From Flavobacterium cheniae (lineage in GTDB: Bacteria; Bacteroidota; Bacteroidia; Flavobacteriales; Flavobacteriaceae), in contig NZ_SNZC01000005.1 of the NCBI RefSeq assembly GCF_004363695.1, positions 1 to 64,000 of the forward strand: DNA of 64,000 nucleotides. The letters run 5' to 3'. Under the pieces are notes generated by a model. The model had not been told where the DNA came from, made no database searches, and saw nothing but the letters and a program-made list of their open reading frames with translations. Of the stretch, positions 52,322 to 60,517 are shown one piece after another; within the stretch, counting starts at the first letter, position 1, and each line of letters starts with the position of its first letter. Made by a program: the position numbers and the translations under genes.

Positions 52322-52615
52322 TTATTTTCTTCTAAAAATGGAAAAATCAAAATCGATTATAAAGAAAAATAGCAGTACCAAAATCAAGGCAATGATGATT
52401 ACTCTCATATTGAAAGATCTATTTTTTCTGTTACGACTACTATCACGTGCATCTTGCCATTGACCTCTGAAATCGTTATAACTCACTCCATCTCTATCAC
52501 GACGAATAGGTGAATCAAAATCAAACGGATTATCAACTGTTTTTCCTTGATAATGACGTGGTGTATAATTGAATTGCTTATTTTTTGGCATTCTACCTTT
52601 TCCAAACTTAATCAT
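52322..52615 (-). CDS. Hypothetical membrane-anchored protein, 97 aa
   Basis: Not recognised. The first ~65 residues are polar and Arg/Asp-rich (MIKFGKGRMPKNKQFNYTPRHYQGK, DSPIRRDRDGVSYNDFRGQW), followed by one C-terminal membrane helix (VIIIALILVLLFFFIIDFDF) and a short basic tail. This tail-anchored layout and its tight link to the regulator (2 bp) are the only clues. Function is unknown. Confidence 0.6.
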   Translation of the reverse strand: MIKFGKGRMPKNKQFNYTPRHYQGKTVDNPFDFDSPIRRDRDGVSYNDFRGQWQDARDSSRNRKNRSFNMRVIIIALILVLLFFFIIDFDFSIFRRK

Positions 52616-52681
52616 GTCGCATTATTTTTTTCAAATTTAGGGATTTTTACGCTTTTAACCTCCAAATTTTTGTTAACAAAA

Positions 52682-52703
52682 AATCCCGATGAAAATCGGG
52701 ATT
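52682..52703 (-). terminator. Terminator after ribH
   Basis: AATCCCGAT (52682-52690) and ATCGGGATT (52695-52703) are perfect arms around GAAA; read on the minus strand the stem is followed by TTTTTTG. It lies 28 bp beyond the ribH stop. Confidence 0.82.
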
Positions 52704-52730
52704 AGTATATTGATTTTAAAGGAAATCCTT

Positions 52731-53216
52731 TTATTTTCTATTCAAATCTACCATTTTAATTGCTGCAATAGCCGCTTCTACACCTTTATTTCCGTGTTTA
52801 CCTCCACTTCTATCTAACGATTGTTGCATGTTGTTATCGGTTAGCACGCAAAAAATGGTTGGTACATCGTATAAAAGATTTAAGTCTTTCATTCCTTGTG
52901 TAACACCTTCGCATACAAACTCGAAATGCATGGTTTCACCTTTAATTACACAGCCAATTACAATTACAGCGTCTAGCTCTAATTTTTCATGCATTTGACG
53001 TGCTCCGAAAATCAATTCGAAACTTCCTGGCACATTCCAACGGATGATATTTTCTGGTAAAGCACCACAATCTGTTAAAGCCGAGAAAGCTCCGTTATAC
53101 AAACCTTCGGTAACTTCTTCGTTCCATTCTGAAACAACAATCCCAAACCGAAAATCTTTCGCGTTTGGGATTGTGTTTTTATCGTAATTAGATAAATTTT
53201 TATTTTCTGTTGCCAT
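52731..53216 (-). CDS. ribH: 6,7-dimethyl-8-ribityllumazine synthase
   Basis: Condenses the pyrimidine and butanone-phosphate precursors in the penultimate riboflavin step. The 161-aa protein has FGIVVSEWNEEVTEGLYNGA, VPGSFELIFGARQM, VIVIGCVIKGETMHFEFVCEGVTQG, the catalytic His in GETMHFEF, and FCVLTDNNMQQSLDRSGG. This size forms the usual icosahedral or pentameric enzyme. It follows the TPR-protein gene by 2 bp. A terminator lies 28 bp after the stop. Confidence 0.97.
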   Translation of the reverse strand: MATENKNLSNYDKNTIPNAKDFRFGIVVSEWNEEVTEGLYNGAFSALTDCGALPENIIRWNVPGSFELIFGARQMHEKLELDAVIVIGCVIKGETMHFEFVCEGVTQGMKDLNLLYDVPTIFCVLTDNNMQQSLDRSGGKHGNKGVEAAIAAIKMVDLNRK

Positions 53217-53218
53217 TC

Positions 53219-54004
53219 TTATTCAGTCATTGCAATGAAAGCGTCAATATTCATTCCTTCTTTAGAAGTTTCATATTTTTCTTTAATCTCAACAAATAAT
53301 TTGTTTGCTTCTGCTTTTTTACCAGCAGTTAAAGATAATTGAGCCGCTTTGAATAAAAATCTTGGCGTAGTGAAATCATTTTCAGAAGCTTCAGCTGCTT
53401 TTTTGTAATGAGCAATTGCATCATCCACTTTATTAGTTTCCGACAAAGCATCTCCGATAGCTCCTAAAGCGATTGGTTTTAAAATAGCATCATCAGATTT
53501 AAATTTCTCTAAATAAGTAATAGCATTTTTAAAATCACCTAAGTTTAAGTAAGCCATACCAGCGTGGTAGTTAGCTAAGTTTCCAGCTGCAGTACCTTCG
53601 TATTGCTCAGCTACTCCTAAGAAACCTAATTTACCTTCACCACCTTTAAGTGCTAAATTGTATAAAGAATCATTTTTCTCTGTAGCATCAACAGCTTGTT
53701 GAAAATATTGTTGTGCTTGGAAAATTTCGTTAGCTGCTTTTTCTTCTTTTGGCTCAACAACAAATCTATTGAATAATAAATATCCTAAAGTTCCAATCGC
53801 AATTGCACCTACAATACCTAAAAGTACTTTTTGATTTTTAGCTACCCACTCCTCAGTTCTTGAAGCTTTCTCGTCTAAAGTATTAAAAACCTCAGCCGTA
53901 GTACTATCTTGTACATCAACTGCTTCTACTTCGTCAAACTCGTTTTCAACTTTAGCTTCTTCTGGTTTTGGAGCTTTGTATCCTCTCTTGTTATATGTTG
54001 CCAT
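53219..54004 (-). CDS. Membrane-anchored TPR protein (YfgM-like)
   Basis: A 261-aa protein with a charged cytoplasmic N-terminus (KRGYKAPKPEEAKVENEFDEVEA), one membrane helix (KVLLGIVGAIAIGTLGYLLFNRFVV, ~58-83), and a periplasmic TPR region (NYHAGMAYLNLGDFKNAITYLEKF, GDALSETNKVDDAIAHYKKAAEAS). This matches the bitopic YfgM-type/TPR proteins common in Bacteroidetes, proposed to assist exported proteins. It is divergent from recF and directly upstream of ribH. Confidence 0.82.
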   Translation of the reverse strand: MATYNKRGYKAPKPEEAKVENEFDEVEAVDVQDSTTAEVFNTLDEKASRTEEWVAKNQKVLLGIVGAIAIGTLGYLLFNRFVVEPKEEKAANEIFQAQQYFQQAVDATEKNDSLYNLALKGGEGKLGFLGVAEQYEGTAAGNLANYHAGMAYLNLGDFKNAITYLEKFKSDDAILKPIALGAIGDALSETNKVDDAIAHYKKAAEASENDFTTPRFLFKAAQLSLTAGKKAEANKLFVEIKEKYETSKEGMNIDAFIAMTE

Positions 54005-54139
54005 TTATATTAAATTTAATGAGGTGCAAAAATATAATTTTTATTAAAATTAAAAACCATTTTAGTATATATTTTTAACAAATTCGATTTACTTTTGCAT
54101 TAAGTCCTATTTTTAGTCCAAAATCAAAGTATATTTATT

Positions 54140-55219
54140 GTGTTTTTAAAACAATTATCGCTTCTTAACTATAAAAATTTAGCCCAAATCGAATTTGATT
54201 TTGACGCTAAGATTAATTGTTTTGTAGGGAAAAATGGCGTTGGAAAAACTAATATTTTAGATGCAATATATCATTTGGCTTATGGCAAAAGCTATTTCAA
54301 CCCTTTAGCAGTTCAAAACATCCGACATGGCGAAGAGTTTTTCGTGATAGATGCTTTACTTGAAAAAAACGGCAAAGAAGAAAAAATTGTTTGCAGTTTA
54401 AAAAAAGGACAAAAAAAAACCATCAAACGAAACGGCAAAGTCTATGATAAACTTTCCGAACATTTAGGTTTGATTCCATTGGTAATTATTTCACCTTCTG
54501 ATGCTGATTTGATTGTGGAAGGAAGCGAAACACGCAGGAAATTCATTGATAGCGTAATTGCAACTTTAGACAATACATATTTGCAATTGCTAATTCAATA
54601 TCAAAAAACGTTAGCACAAAGAAATGCTTTATTAAAATATTTCGCCTTGAATCAGACTTTTGACGCGGATAATTTATCGATTTATAACGAGCAATTGAGT
54701 AATTCTGGACAATTGATTTTCGAAAAAAGAAAACAATTTCTAGCTGATTTTATTCCAATTTTCGAACAACATCACACCAATATTTCGGGCGGAAATGAAA
54801 AAGTTGCTTTAAAATACGAAAGTCAACTATTTGAAAAAGATTTAATATCTCTTTTAGAAGAATCACTTCAAAAAGACCGAATTATTCAATATACTAGCGC
54901 TGGAATTCATAAAGATGATTTGATTTTTGAAATTGATGGTTTTCCGATTAAGAAATTCGGTTCGCAAGGCCAACAGAAATCATTTTTGATTGCTTTGAAA
55001 TTGGCGCAATTCGAGTTCATGAAAAAACAAAGTGGCGAATTACCAATCCTTCTTTTTGATGATATTTTCGATAAATTAGACGAAACACGTGTGCAAAAAA
55101 TTGTAACGATGGTGAATGATGCCGTTTTTGGACAAATTTTTATTTCTGATACTCATGCAGAACGAACAGAACTGATCATCAAAGAAACGCATCAATCGTA
55201 TAAAATATTTCCAATTTAA
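54140..55219 (+). CDS. recF: DNA replication and repair protein RecF
   Basis: An SMC-like ATPase that loads RecA at gaps. The 359-aa protein has [47 protein letters not shown] (Walker A), [20 protein letters not shown], the ABC signature [17 protein letters not shown], and [16 protein letters not shown] (Walker B). All are characteristic, and the length is normal. The start is GTG at 54140 ([14 protein letters not shown]). It is divergent from the TPR-protein gene and 37 bp upstream of murB. Confidence 0.96.
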   Translation: MFLKQLSLLNYKNLAQIEFDFDAKINCFVGKNGVGKTNILDAIYHLAYGKSYFNPLAVQNIRHGEEFFVIDALLEKNGKEEKIVCSLKKGQKKTIKRNGKVYDKLSEHLGLIPLVIISPSDADLIVEGSETRRKFIDSVIATLDNTYLQLLIQYQKTLAQRNALLKYFALNQTFDADNLSIYNEQLSNSGQLIFEKRKQFLADFIPIFEQHHTNISGGNEKVALKYESQLFEKDLISLLEESLQKDRIIQYTSAGIHKDDLIFEIDGFPIKKFGSQGQQKSFLIALKLAQFEFMKKQSGELPILLFDDIFDKLDETRVQKIVTMVNDAVFGQIFISDTHAERTELIIKETHQSYKIFPI

Positions 55220-55256
55220 AATTCATAATACTACATTTGAAAAAAATTATTCTACT

Positions 55257-56264
55257 ATGAATATTCAAACCAATTTCTCTCTAAAAAATTACAATACTTT
55301 TGGAATTGAAGCCAAAGCCAAACAATTTGTTTCTGTAAGTTCGATTGCAGAATTGAAAGAAGTTTTGACAGAAAACGACGATATTTTTATTTTGGGTGGC
55401 GGGAGCAATATGCTTTTAACACAAGACATCGAAAAAATAGTCGTTCATGTTAATTTAAAAGGAAGAGAAATTGTTGAAGAAAACGATGATTTTGCCATTG
55501 TAAAAGCTCAAGCTGGTGAGAACTGGCACGAATTTGTACTTTGGTGTATTGATCAAAATTTCGGCGGAATTGAGAATTTATCGTTGATTCCAGGAAATGT
55601 AGGCACAACTCCTATTCAAAATATTGGAGCTTATGGAGTAGAAATTAAAGATACGATGTTTTCGTGCGATGCTTTGAATTTGAAAACATTAGAAATTGAG
55701 ACTTTCACCAACGCACAATGCAAGTTTGAGTATCGTGAAAGTGTTTTCAAAAACGAATTAAAAAACCAATATATTATTACTTCGGTTTGTTTTAAATTGA
55801 CTAAGAAAAATCACAAAGTTTCTACCACTTATGGAGCTATTGAAACCGAATTACAGCATCAAAACATACAAAACCCAACACTAAAAGATGTTAGTAACGC
55901 TGTAATTGCCATTCGTCAAAGTAAACTACCTGACCCAAAAGAATTAGGTAACAGTGGAAGTTTCTTCAAAAACCCGATTATTGCAAAAGAAGCTTACGAA
56001 AAAGCAAAATCACTTCATCCCGAAATGCCGCATTATGTAGTTTCAGAAACTGAAGTAAAAGTTCCAGCAGGATGGTTAATTGAACAAGCAGGTTTTAAAG
56101 GAAAACGTTTTGGTGATGCGGGTGTTCATAAAAATCAAGCTTTGGTTTTAGTGAATTATGGAACCGCAACTGGAGCTGAAATTGTAGCCCTTTCAAGAAA
56201 TATCCAACAAACCATTTTAGAAAAATTTGGAATTGCAATAGAAGCGGAAGTTAACATTATTTAG
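55257..56264 (+). CDS. murB: UDP-N-acetylmuramate dehydrogenase
   Basis: An FAD enzyme that reduces UDP-GlcNAc-enolpyruvate in peptidoglycan synthesis. The 335-aa protein has NYNTFGIEAKAKQFVSV, FILGGGSNML for FAD, LSLIPGNVGTTPIQNIGAYGVEI, the catalytic Ser in NSGSFFKNPI, and GWLIEQAGFKGKRFGDAGVH. Length and motif set are those of the type I, E. coli-like enzyme. Same strand as recF. Confidence 0.97.
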   Translation: MNIQTNFSLKNYNTFGIEAKAKQFVSVSSIAELKEVLTENDDIFILGGGSNMLLTQDIEKIVVHVNLKGREIVEENDDFAIVKAQAGENWHEFVLWCIDQNFGGIENLSLIPGNVGTTPIQNIGAYGVEIKDTMFSCDALNLKTLEIETFTNAQCKFEYRESVFKNELKNQYIITSVCFKLTKKNHKVSTTYGAIETELQHQNIQNPTLKDVSNAVIAIRQSKLPDPKELGNSGSFFKNPIIAKEAYEKAKSLHPEMPHYVVSETEVKVPAGWLIEQAGFKGKRFGDAGVHKNQALVLVNYGTATGAEIVALSRNIQQTILEKFGIAIEAEVNII

Positions 56265-56397
56265 TTGGGAGTTGGGAGAAGGAAGTTGGGAGTTTAAAAT
56301 CTTTGTATTCTTTTTTAAACACATAGACACATTAGATTTGCTTTGTGTTGATTTTAGGTATTACACTTTTCATAGACAACATAAGAAATCCGCTTAA

Positions 56398-56435
56398 ATC
56401 TGCGTTTTGCATTAGCAAATCTGTCCTATCCGCGT
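56398..56435. repeat. REP-like element, copy 2 (ATCTGCG-hairpin-ATCCGCGT)
   Basis: ATCTGCG (56398-56404), then hairpin TTTGC-ATTA-GCAAA (56406-56419), then CTGTCCTATCCGCGT ending at 56435. The same boxes enclose a different hairpin in copy 1 at 30244-30280. The rest of this 313-bp gap holds a GGGAGTTGGGAG microrepeat (about 56268-56295), the phrase AAACACATAGACACATT, and a -7 element TAATTTTG at 56551-56558 for the next gene. Confidence 0.6.
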
Positions 56436-56550
56436 GCTAAATTTTTCAACTTTAACGATTTCTTACATTTCTTTAACCTGTGTTCCAAAAATTTTGAATT
56501 TGTTTTTTGAGATTTGTTTGGAATTTGGGATTTGTTATTTGGATTTTAAT

Positions 56551-56558
56551 TAATTTTG
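56551..56558 (+). promoter_or_regulatory. -7 element TAATTTTG upstream of the small membrane protein gene
   Basis: Exact TAnnTTTG match 19 nt before the ATG at 56578, with TTTG at 56538-56541 about 9 bp upstream and another TTTG at 56531-56534. It probably drives the small-protein-GT2-sigma run. Confidence 0.5.
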
Positions 56559-56577
56559 CAGTTCAAAATAGAAAAAG

Positions 56578-56781
56578 ATGAAACTTGTATTAGTAACCAT
56601 TGGACTTTTAGGACTTGCGTTTGCAGGTATCGCGATAAAAATTTGGGCAAAAAAAGACGGAAAATTCGCTGGAACTTGCGCTAGCCAAAGTCCGTTTTTG
56701 AATAAAGATGGAGAAAACTGCAGCTATTGTGGAAAAACTCCAGAACAAATGAAAGACTGCAACGAAGAATCGCACGCATAA
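56578..56781 (+). CDS. Small membrane or secreted Cys-containing protein, 67 aa
   Basis: A 67-aa protein with an N-terminal hydrophobic segment (LVLVTIGLLGLAFAGIAIKIW), then a basic stretch (AKKDGKFAGTC). The Cys-rich end (CASQSPFLNKDGENCSYC, then MKDC) has four Cys that could bind a metal or form disulfides. Flavobacterial genomes annotate close relatives as membrane or secreted proteins of unknown function. It starts the run small protein - GT2 - sigma factor, with the glycosyltransferase 12 bp downstream. Confidence 0.75.
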   Translation: MKLVLVTIGLLGLAFAGIAIKIWAKKDGKFAGTCASQSPFLNKDGENCSYCGKTPEQMKDCNEESHA

Positions 56782-56793
56782 TTTTACCCATTT

Positions 56794-57903
56794 ATGATAC
56801 TAACAATACTCTTAATCGCTTTTGCGGTTATCGTGTTTATTCAATTTATTTATTACCTTTTTATTTTCGGAAAATTCTCATTTGGTAAAAAAACCGAAGG
56901 AACTCCGAAACGTTTACCTATTTCCATTATTGTTTGTGCTAAAAACGAAGAAGAAAACATCAAAAAGTATTTTCAAACTTTGGTTACTCAAAACTATCCA
57001 GATTACGAAATTGTCTTAATCGACGATGCTTCGAGCGATGAAACTTTGGAATTATTTGAAAGTTACGAAAAACAATATTCGAATGTAAAATTGGTAAAGG
57101 TTGAAAATGTAGAAGCATTTTGGGGTAATAAAAAATTCGCGTTAACCTTAGGAATCAAAGCCGCAAAAAACGAGTATTTAGTTTTCACCGATGCAGATTG
57201 TTATCCAGCTTCAAACGATTGGTTGTTGCAAATTTCAACCCAATTTACCAAAGAAAAAACAATTATTTTAGGTTATGGCGCTTACGAAAAAGTCAAGAAT
57301 TCCTTCCTTAATAAAATCATTCGTTTTGAAACGATGTTAACCGCTACACAATATTTTTCTTGGGCAAAAATTGGCAAACCTTATATGGGTGTTGGTCGAA
57401 ATTTAGCTTATAAAAAAGAAGAGTTTTTCAATGTTCGTGGTTTTATGGATCACATGAAAATTCGTTCGGGCGATGATGATTTATTTATCAATCAAGCGGC
57501 TACGAAAAAGAATACTGCTATTTTATACACGCCAGAAAGTTTTACTTTTTCGGAACCAAAAACTACTTTTTCGTCATGGGTGTACCAAAAAAGAAGACAC
57601 GCTACTACTGCAAAATTCTACAAAGGATTTGATAAATTTCAATTGGGATTATTTTTCTTTAGTCAGTTTTGGTTTTTAGTTTTAGCGATTGTTTTATTAG
57701 CGTTTCAATTCCAATGGATGATAGTGACTGGAATTATTGTTTTTAGATATTTATTCACTTGGATTTCTTTAGGCTATGCCGCTGGAAAACTAAAAGAAAA
57801 AGATGTAATGTATTGGTATCCAATTATCGAAATTGTGCTTATCTTTACTCAACTAAGCGTATTTTTTAGAAACCTCATCTCAAAACCTGTACATTGGAAG
57901 TAA
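56794..57903 (+). CDS. Family 2 glycosyltransferase, membrane-anchored
   Basis: A 369-aa GT2. It has an N-terminal membrane helix (ILTILLIAFAVIVFIQFIYYLF) and a GT-A catalytic domain with ISIIVCAKNEEENIKKY, VLIDDASSDET, the DxD motif in VFTDADCYP, and GDDDLFINQ plus KRRHAT near the acceptor site. Two or three C-terminal membrane helices (~290-360) follow. This layout occurs in cell-surface polysaccharide or glycolipid synthases. Sugar and acceptor are unknown. Its last codons overlap the start of the sigma-factor gene. Confidence 0.9.
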   Translation: MILTILLIAFAVIVFIQFIYYLFIFGKFSFGKKTEGTPKRLPISIIVCAKNEEENIKKYFQTLVTQNYPDYEIVLIDDASSDETLELFESYEKQYSNVKLVKVENVEAFWGNKKFALTLGIKAAKNEYLVFTDADCYPASNDWLLQISTQFTKEKTIILGYGAYEKVKNSFLNKIIRFETMLTATQYFSWAKIGKPYMGVGRNLAYKKEEFFNVRGFMDHMKIRSGDDDLFINQAATKKNTAILYTPESFTFSEPKTTFSSWVYQKRRHATTAKFYKGFDKFQLGLFFFSQFWFLVLAIVLLAFQFQWMIVTGIIVFRYLFTWISLGYAAGKLKEKDVMYWYPIIEIVLIFTQLSVFFRNLISKPVHWK

Positions 57904-58457
57904 ATTCGGTCATTATTCAAGAAAATATTGAAAAGGCAAAAAAGGGAGACCAAGTTGCTTTCACATTTTTATTGGATTTTTTCTGGAATGAAGTCTATGG
58001 TTTCATGCTAAAACGCACCGAAAACGAAACCGACACAGAAGATATTGCGATTGAAACATTCGCGAAAGCGTTTGATAAAATCGCAACCTATAATCCCGAA
58101 TATGGTTTTAATACTTGGTTGATTGCGATTGCAAAAAATGTTCATATCGACATGCTTCGCAAAAAGAAATCGTCTTTATTTATTGAAATGAATGACGAAG
58201 AAGATCATCAAGCCTACAGCGTTGCCGATGATTCCAATTCTGCCGAAGATGAGTTAATTATCGAGCAAAATTTAGCCCAATTACTACAATACATCAAACA
58301 ATTGAAACCTGCTTATCAGGAAGTCATTCAAATGCGTTATTTTCAAGAAATGACCTATCAAGAAATGGCAGAACAAATTGATGAACCGCTCAACAACATC
58401 AAAATTAAACTACTAAGAGCTAAGAAATTATTGGCGGAGATTATTTCTGGGAAGTAA
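57894..58457 (+). CDS. RNA polymerase ECF-type sigma factor
   Basis: A 187-aa sigma-70 family protein with region 2 (FLLDFFWNEVYGFMLKRTENETDTEDIAIETFAKAF, with YNPEYGFNTWLIAIAKNVHIDMLRKKK) and region 4 (LKPAYQEVIQMRYFQEMTYQEMAEQIDEPLNNIKIKLLRAKKLL), separated by an acidic linker. It starts at TTG 57894, overlapping the glycosyltransferase gene by 10 bp; no ATG fits a full-length region 2. No anti-sigma gene is adjacent, so control may be transcriptional or by an unlinked anti-sigma factor. Targets are unknown. Confidence 0.88.
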   Translation: MEVNSVIIQENIEKAKKGDQVAFTFLLDFFWNEVYGFMLKRTENETDTEDIAIETFAKAFDKIATYNPEYGFNTWLIAIAKNVHIDMLRKKKSSLFIEMNDEEDHQAYSVADDSNSAEDELIIEQNLAQLLQYIKQLKPAYQEVIQMRYFQEMTYQEMAEQIDEPLNNIKIKLLRAKKLLAEIISGK

Positions 58458-58514
58458 ACTTCTAAACAAATCTTAAAACTTTACAATCTGTTATAGAAAT
58501 CCACCATTTCTAAT

Positions 58515-58522
58515 TATCTTTG
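58515..58522 (+). promoter_or_regulatory. -7 element TATCTTTG upstream of lipA
   Basis: Exact TAnnTTTG match 18 nt before the ATG at 58541. An in-frame TTG at 58520 falls inside this element, supporting the downstream ATG as start. Confidence 0.55.
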
Positions 58523-58540
58523 TCCATCAAAATTTTGATT

Positions 58541-59416
58541 ATGGACACGGCTATTGATAATGTTTTTCCACCAAGAGAACCCAAACCAAAATGGTTACGC
58601 GTAAAATTACCAACAGGTAAAAACTACACCGAACTTAGAGGTTTAGTAGACAAATACAAACTGAATACGATTTGTACTTCGGGAAGTTGTCCTAATATGG
58701 GCGAATGTTGGGGCGAAGGAACGGCAACTTTCATGATTTTAGGAAATATTTGTACGCGTTCGTGCGGATTTTGTGGTGTAAAAACTGGTCGCCCTGAAAC
58801 CGTGGATTGGGACGAACCTGAAAAAGTAGCGCGTTCTATCAAAATTATGAACATCAAACATGCCGTAATTACGAGTGTTGACCGTGATGATTTAAAAGAC
58901 ATGGGGTCGATTATTTGGGCAGAAACCGTGAAAGCAATTCGAAGAATGAATCCAAATACGACTTTAGAAACGTTAATTCCGGATTTTCAAGGTAACACAA
59001 GAAATTTAGACCGAATTATAGAAGTAGCTCCAGAAGTAGTTTCGCACAATATGGAAACCGTAAAACGTTTGACACGTGAGGTTCGTATTCAAGCGAAATA
59101 TGAAAAAAGTTTGGAAGTGTTACGTTATTTGAAAGAGCAAGGTATCAAAAGAACTAAATCGGGCATTATGTTAGGTTTAGGAGAAACAGAAGAAGAAGTG
59201 ATTCAAGTTTTACACGATTTAGCCGATGCAAAAGTCGATATTGTAACGATTGGTCAGTACTTACAACCAAGTAAAAAACATTTACCGGTTAAAGAATACA
59301 TCACGCCAGAACAATTCGCGAAATACGAACAAATAGGAAAAGAATTAGGTTTTAGACATGTGGAAAGTGGCGCTTTAGTGCGTTCTTCTTATCATGCGGA
59401 GAAACATATTCACTAA
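58541..59416 (+). CDS. lipA: Lipoyl synthase
   Basis: A radical-SAM enzyme inserting two sulfurs into octanoyl-lipoyl domains. The 291-aa protein has the auxiliary-cluster motif [12 protein letters not shown] (Cys45, 50, 56) and the radical-SAM CTRSCGFC (Cys71, 75, 78). It also has [38 protein letters not shown] and [13 protein letters not shown]. It has the normal C-terminal [14 protein letters not shown] with the Ser ligand in RSSYHA. The start at 58541 follows the -7 element at 58515-58522. Confidence 0.97.
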   Translation: MDTAIDNVFPPREPKPKWLRVKLPTGKNYTELRGLVDKYKLNTICTSGSCPNMGECWGEGTATFMILGNICTRSCGFCGVKTGRPETVDWDEPEKVARSIKIMNIKHAVITSVDRDDLKDMGSIIWAETVKAIRRMNPNTTLETLIPDFQGNTRNLDRIIEVAPEVVSHNMETVKRLTREVRIQAKYEKSLEVLRYLKEQGIKRTKSGIMLGLGETEEEVIQVLHDLADAKVDIVTIGQYLQPSKKHLPVKEYITPEQFAKYEQIGKELGFRHVESGALVRSSYHAEKHIH

Positions 59417-59459
59417 AAGTTCAAATTCAAGAACAATTTCAACTTCAAAATAAATAAAA
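59417..59459. repeat. TTCAA-rich microrepeat before gapA
   Basis: The gap between lipA and gapA begins AGTTCAAATTCAAG and continues with degenerate TTTCAA and CTTCAA units. It shares GTTCAAAT and AAATTCAAG with the tract at 24406-24446. Confidence 0.55.
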
Positions 59460-60458
59460 TTGAAAACAAGAATTGCTATTAATGGTTTTGGAAGAATTGG
59501 ACGTAATTTGTTCCGATTGCTTTTGAATCATCCTACTATCGAAGTAGTTGCCATCAACGACATTGCAGATAACAAAACAATGGCGCATTTGGTAAAATAC
59601 GATAGCATTCACGGTGTTTTGAATCATAAGGTTTCGTTTTCTGATGATTCGATTATAATTGATGATAAATCATTTTTATTTTTTCACGAAAGAGAAATCA
59701 AAAATTTAGATTGGAAATCGGCAAACGTTGATATTGTTATAGAATCGACGGGGAAATTCAAAACGTTTGAAGAGATTAACCAACATATTTTAGTTGGAGC
59801 GAAAAAAGTAATTCTTTCGGCACCGTCTGAAGTGGATGAAATAAAAACGGTAGTTTTAGGTGTAAACGAACACATTTTAGACGGAAGCGAAACTATTATT
59901 TCTAACGCAAGTTGCACGACCAACAACGCGGCTCCAATGATTAAAATCATTCAGGAATTGTGTGAAGTAGAACAAGCGTACATCACAACAATTCACTCCT
60001 ACACTACCGACCAAAGCTTACACGATCAACCGCATAAAGATTTACGCAGAGCTCGTGGCGCTTCGCAATCTATTGTTCCTACAACGACTGGCGCAGCAAA
60101 AGCATTGACTAAAATTTTTCCAGAATTAGAAGGAAAAATTGGTGGTTGCGGTATTCGAGTTCCTGTTCCAGATGGCTCGTTGACCGATATTACTTTTAAT
60201 GTCAAACGACAAGTTTCTATTGAAGAAATCAATCTAGCATTCAAAAAAGCAGCTGAAACGAACTTCAAAGGAATTTTAGATTATACGGAAGATCCTATTG
60301 TTTCTGTGGATATTATTGGAAATCAAAATTCATGTTTATTTGATGCTCAATTAACTTCTGTTATCGATAAAATGGTTAAAATTGTGGGATGGTATGACAA
60401 TGAAATTGGCTATTCTTCGCGATTAATTGACTTAATTACATTCGTTTCTAAAAAATAA
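59460..60458 (+). CDS. gapA: Glyceraldehyde-3-phosphate dehydrogenase, canonical (type I)
   Basis: The glycolytic NAD-dependent enzyme. The 332-aa protein begins KTRIAINGFGRIGRNLFRLLL with the NAD-type AINDI at the end of strand 2. The catalytic Cys is in ISNASCTTNNAAP and the His in TTIHSYTTDQ. RIPVPVPDGSLTDITF-type motifs (GIRVPVPDGS) and GWYDNEIGYSSR finish the family pattern. The start is TTG at 59460; there is no nearby ATG. A second, N-terminally extended GAPDH lies at 26878. Confidence 0.95.
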   Translation: MKTRIAINGFGRIGRNLFRLLLNHPTIEVVAINDIADNKTMAHLVKYDSIHGVLNHKVSFSDDSIIIDDKSFLFFHEREIKNLDWKSANVDIVIESTGKFKTFEEINQHILVGAKKVILSAPSEVDEIKTVVLGVNEHILDGSETIISNASCTTNNAAPMIKIIQELCEVEQAYITTIHSYTTDQSLHDQPHKDLRRARGASQSIVPTTTGAAKALTKIFPELEGKIGGCGIRVPVPDGSLTDITFNVKRQVSIEEINLAFKKAAETNFKGILDYTEDPIVSVDIIGNQNSCLFDAQLTSVIDKMVKIVGWYDNEIGYSSRLIDLITFVSKK

Positions 60459-60517
60459 AGTTTTTTATTATCGCTAAAAAACTTAAATTGCAGGGTTAAA
60501 TTTAACTCAGGCAATTC

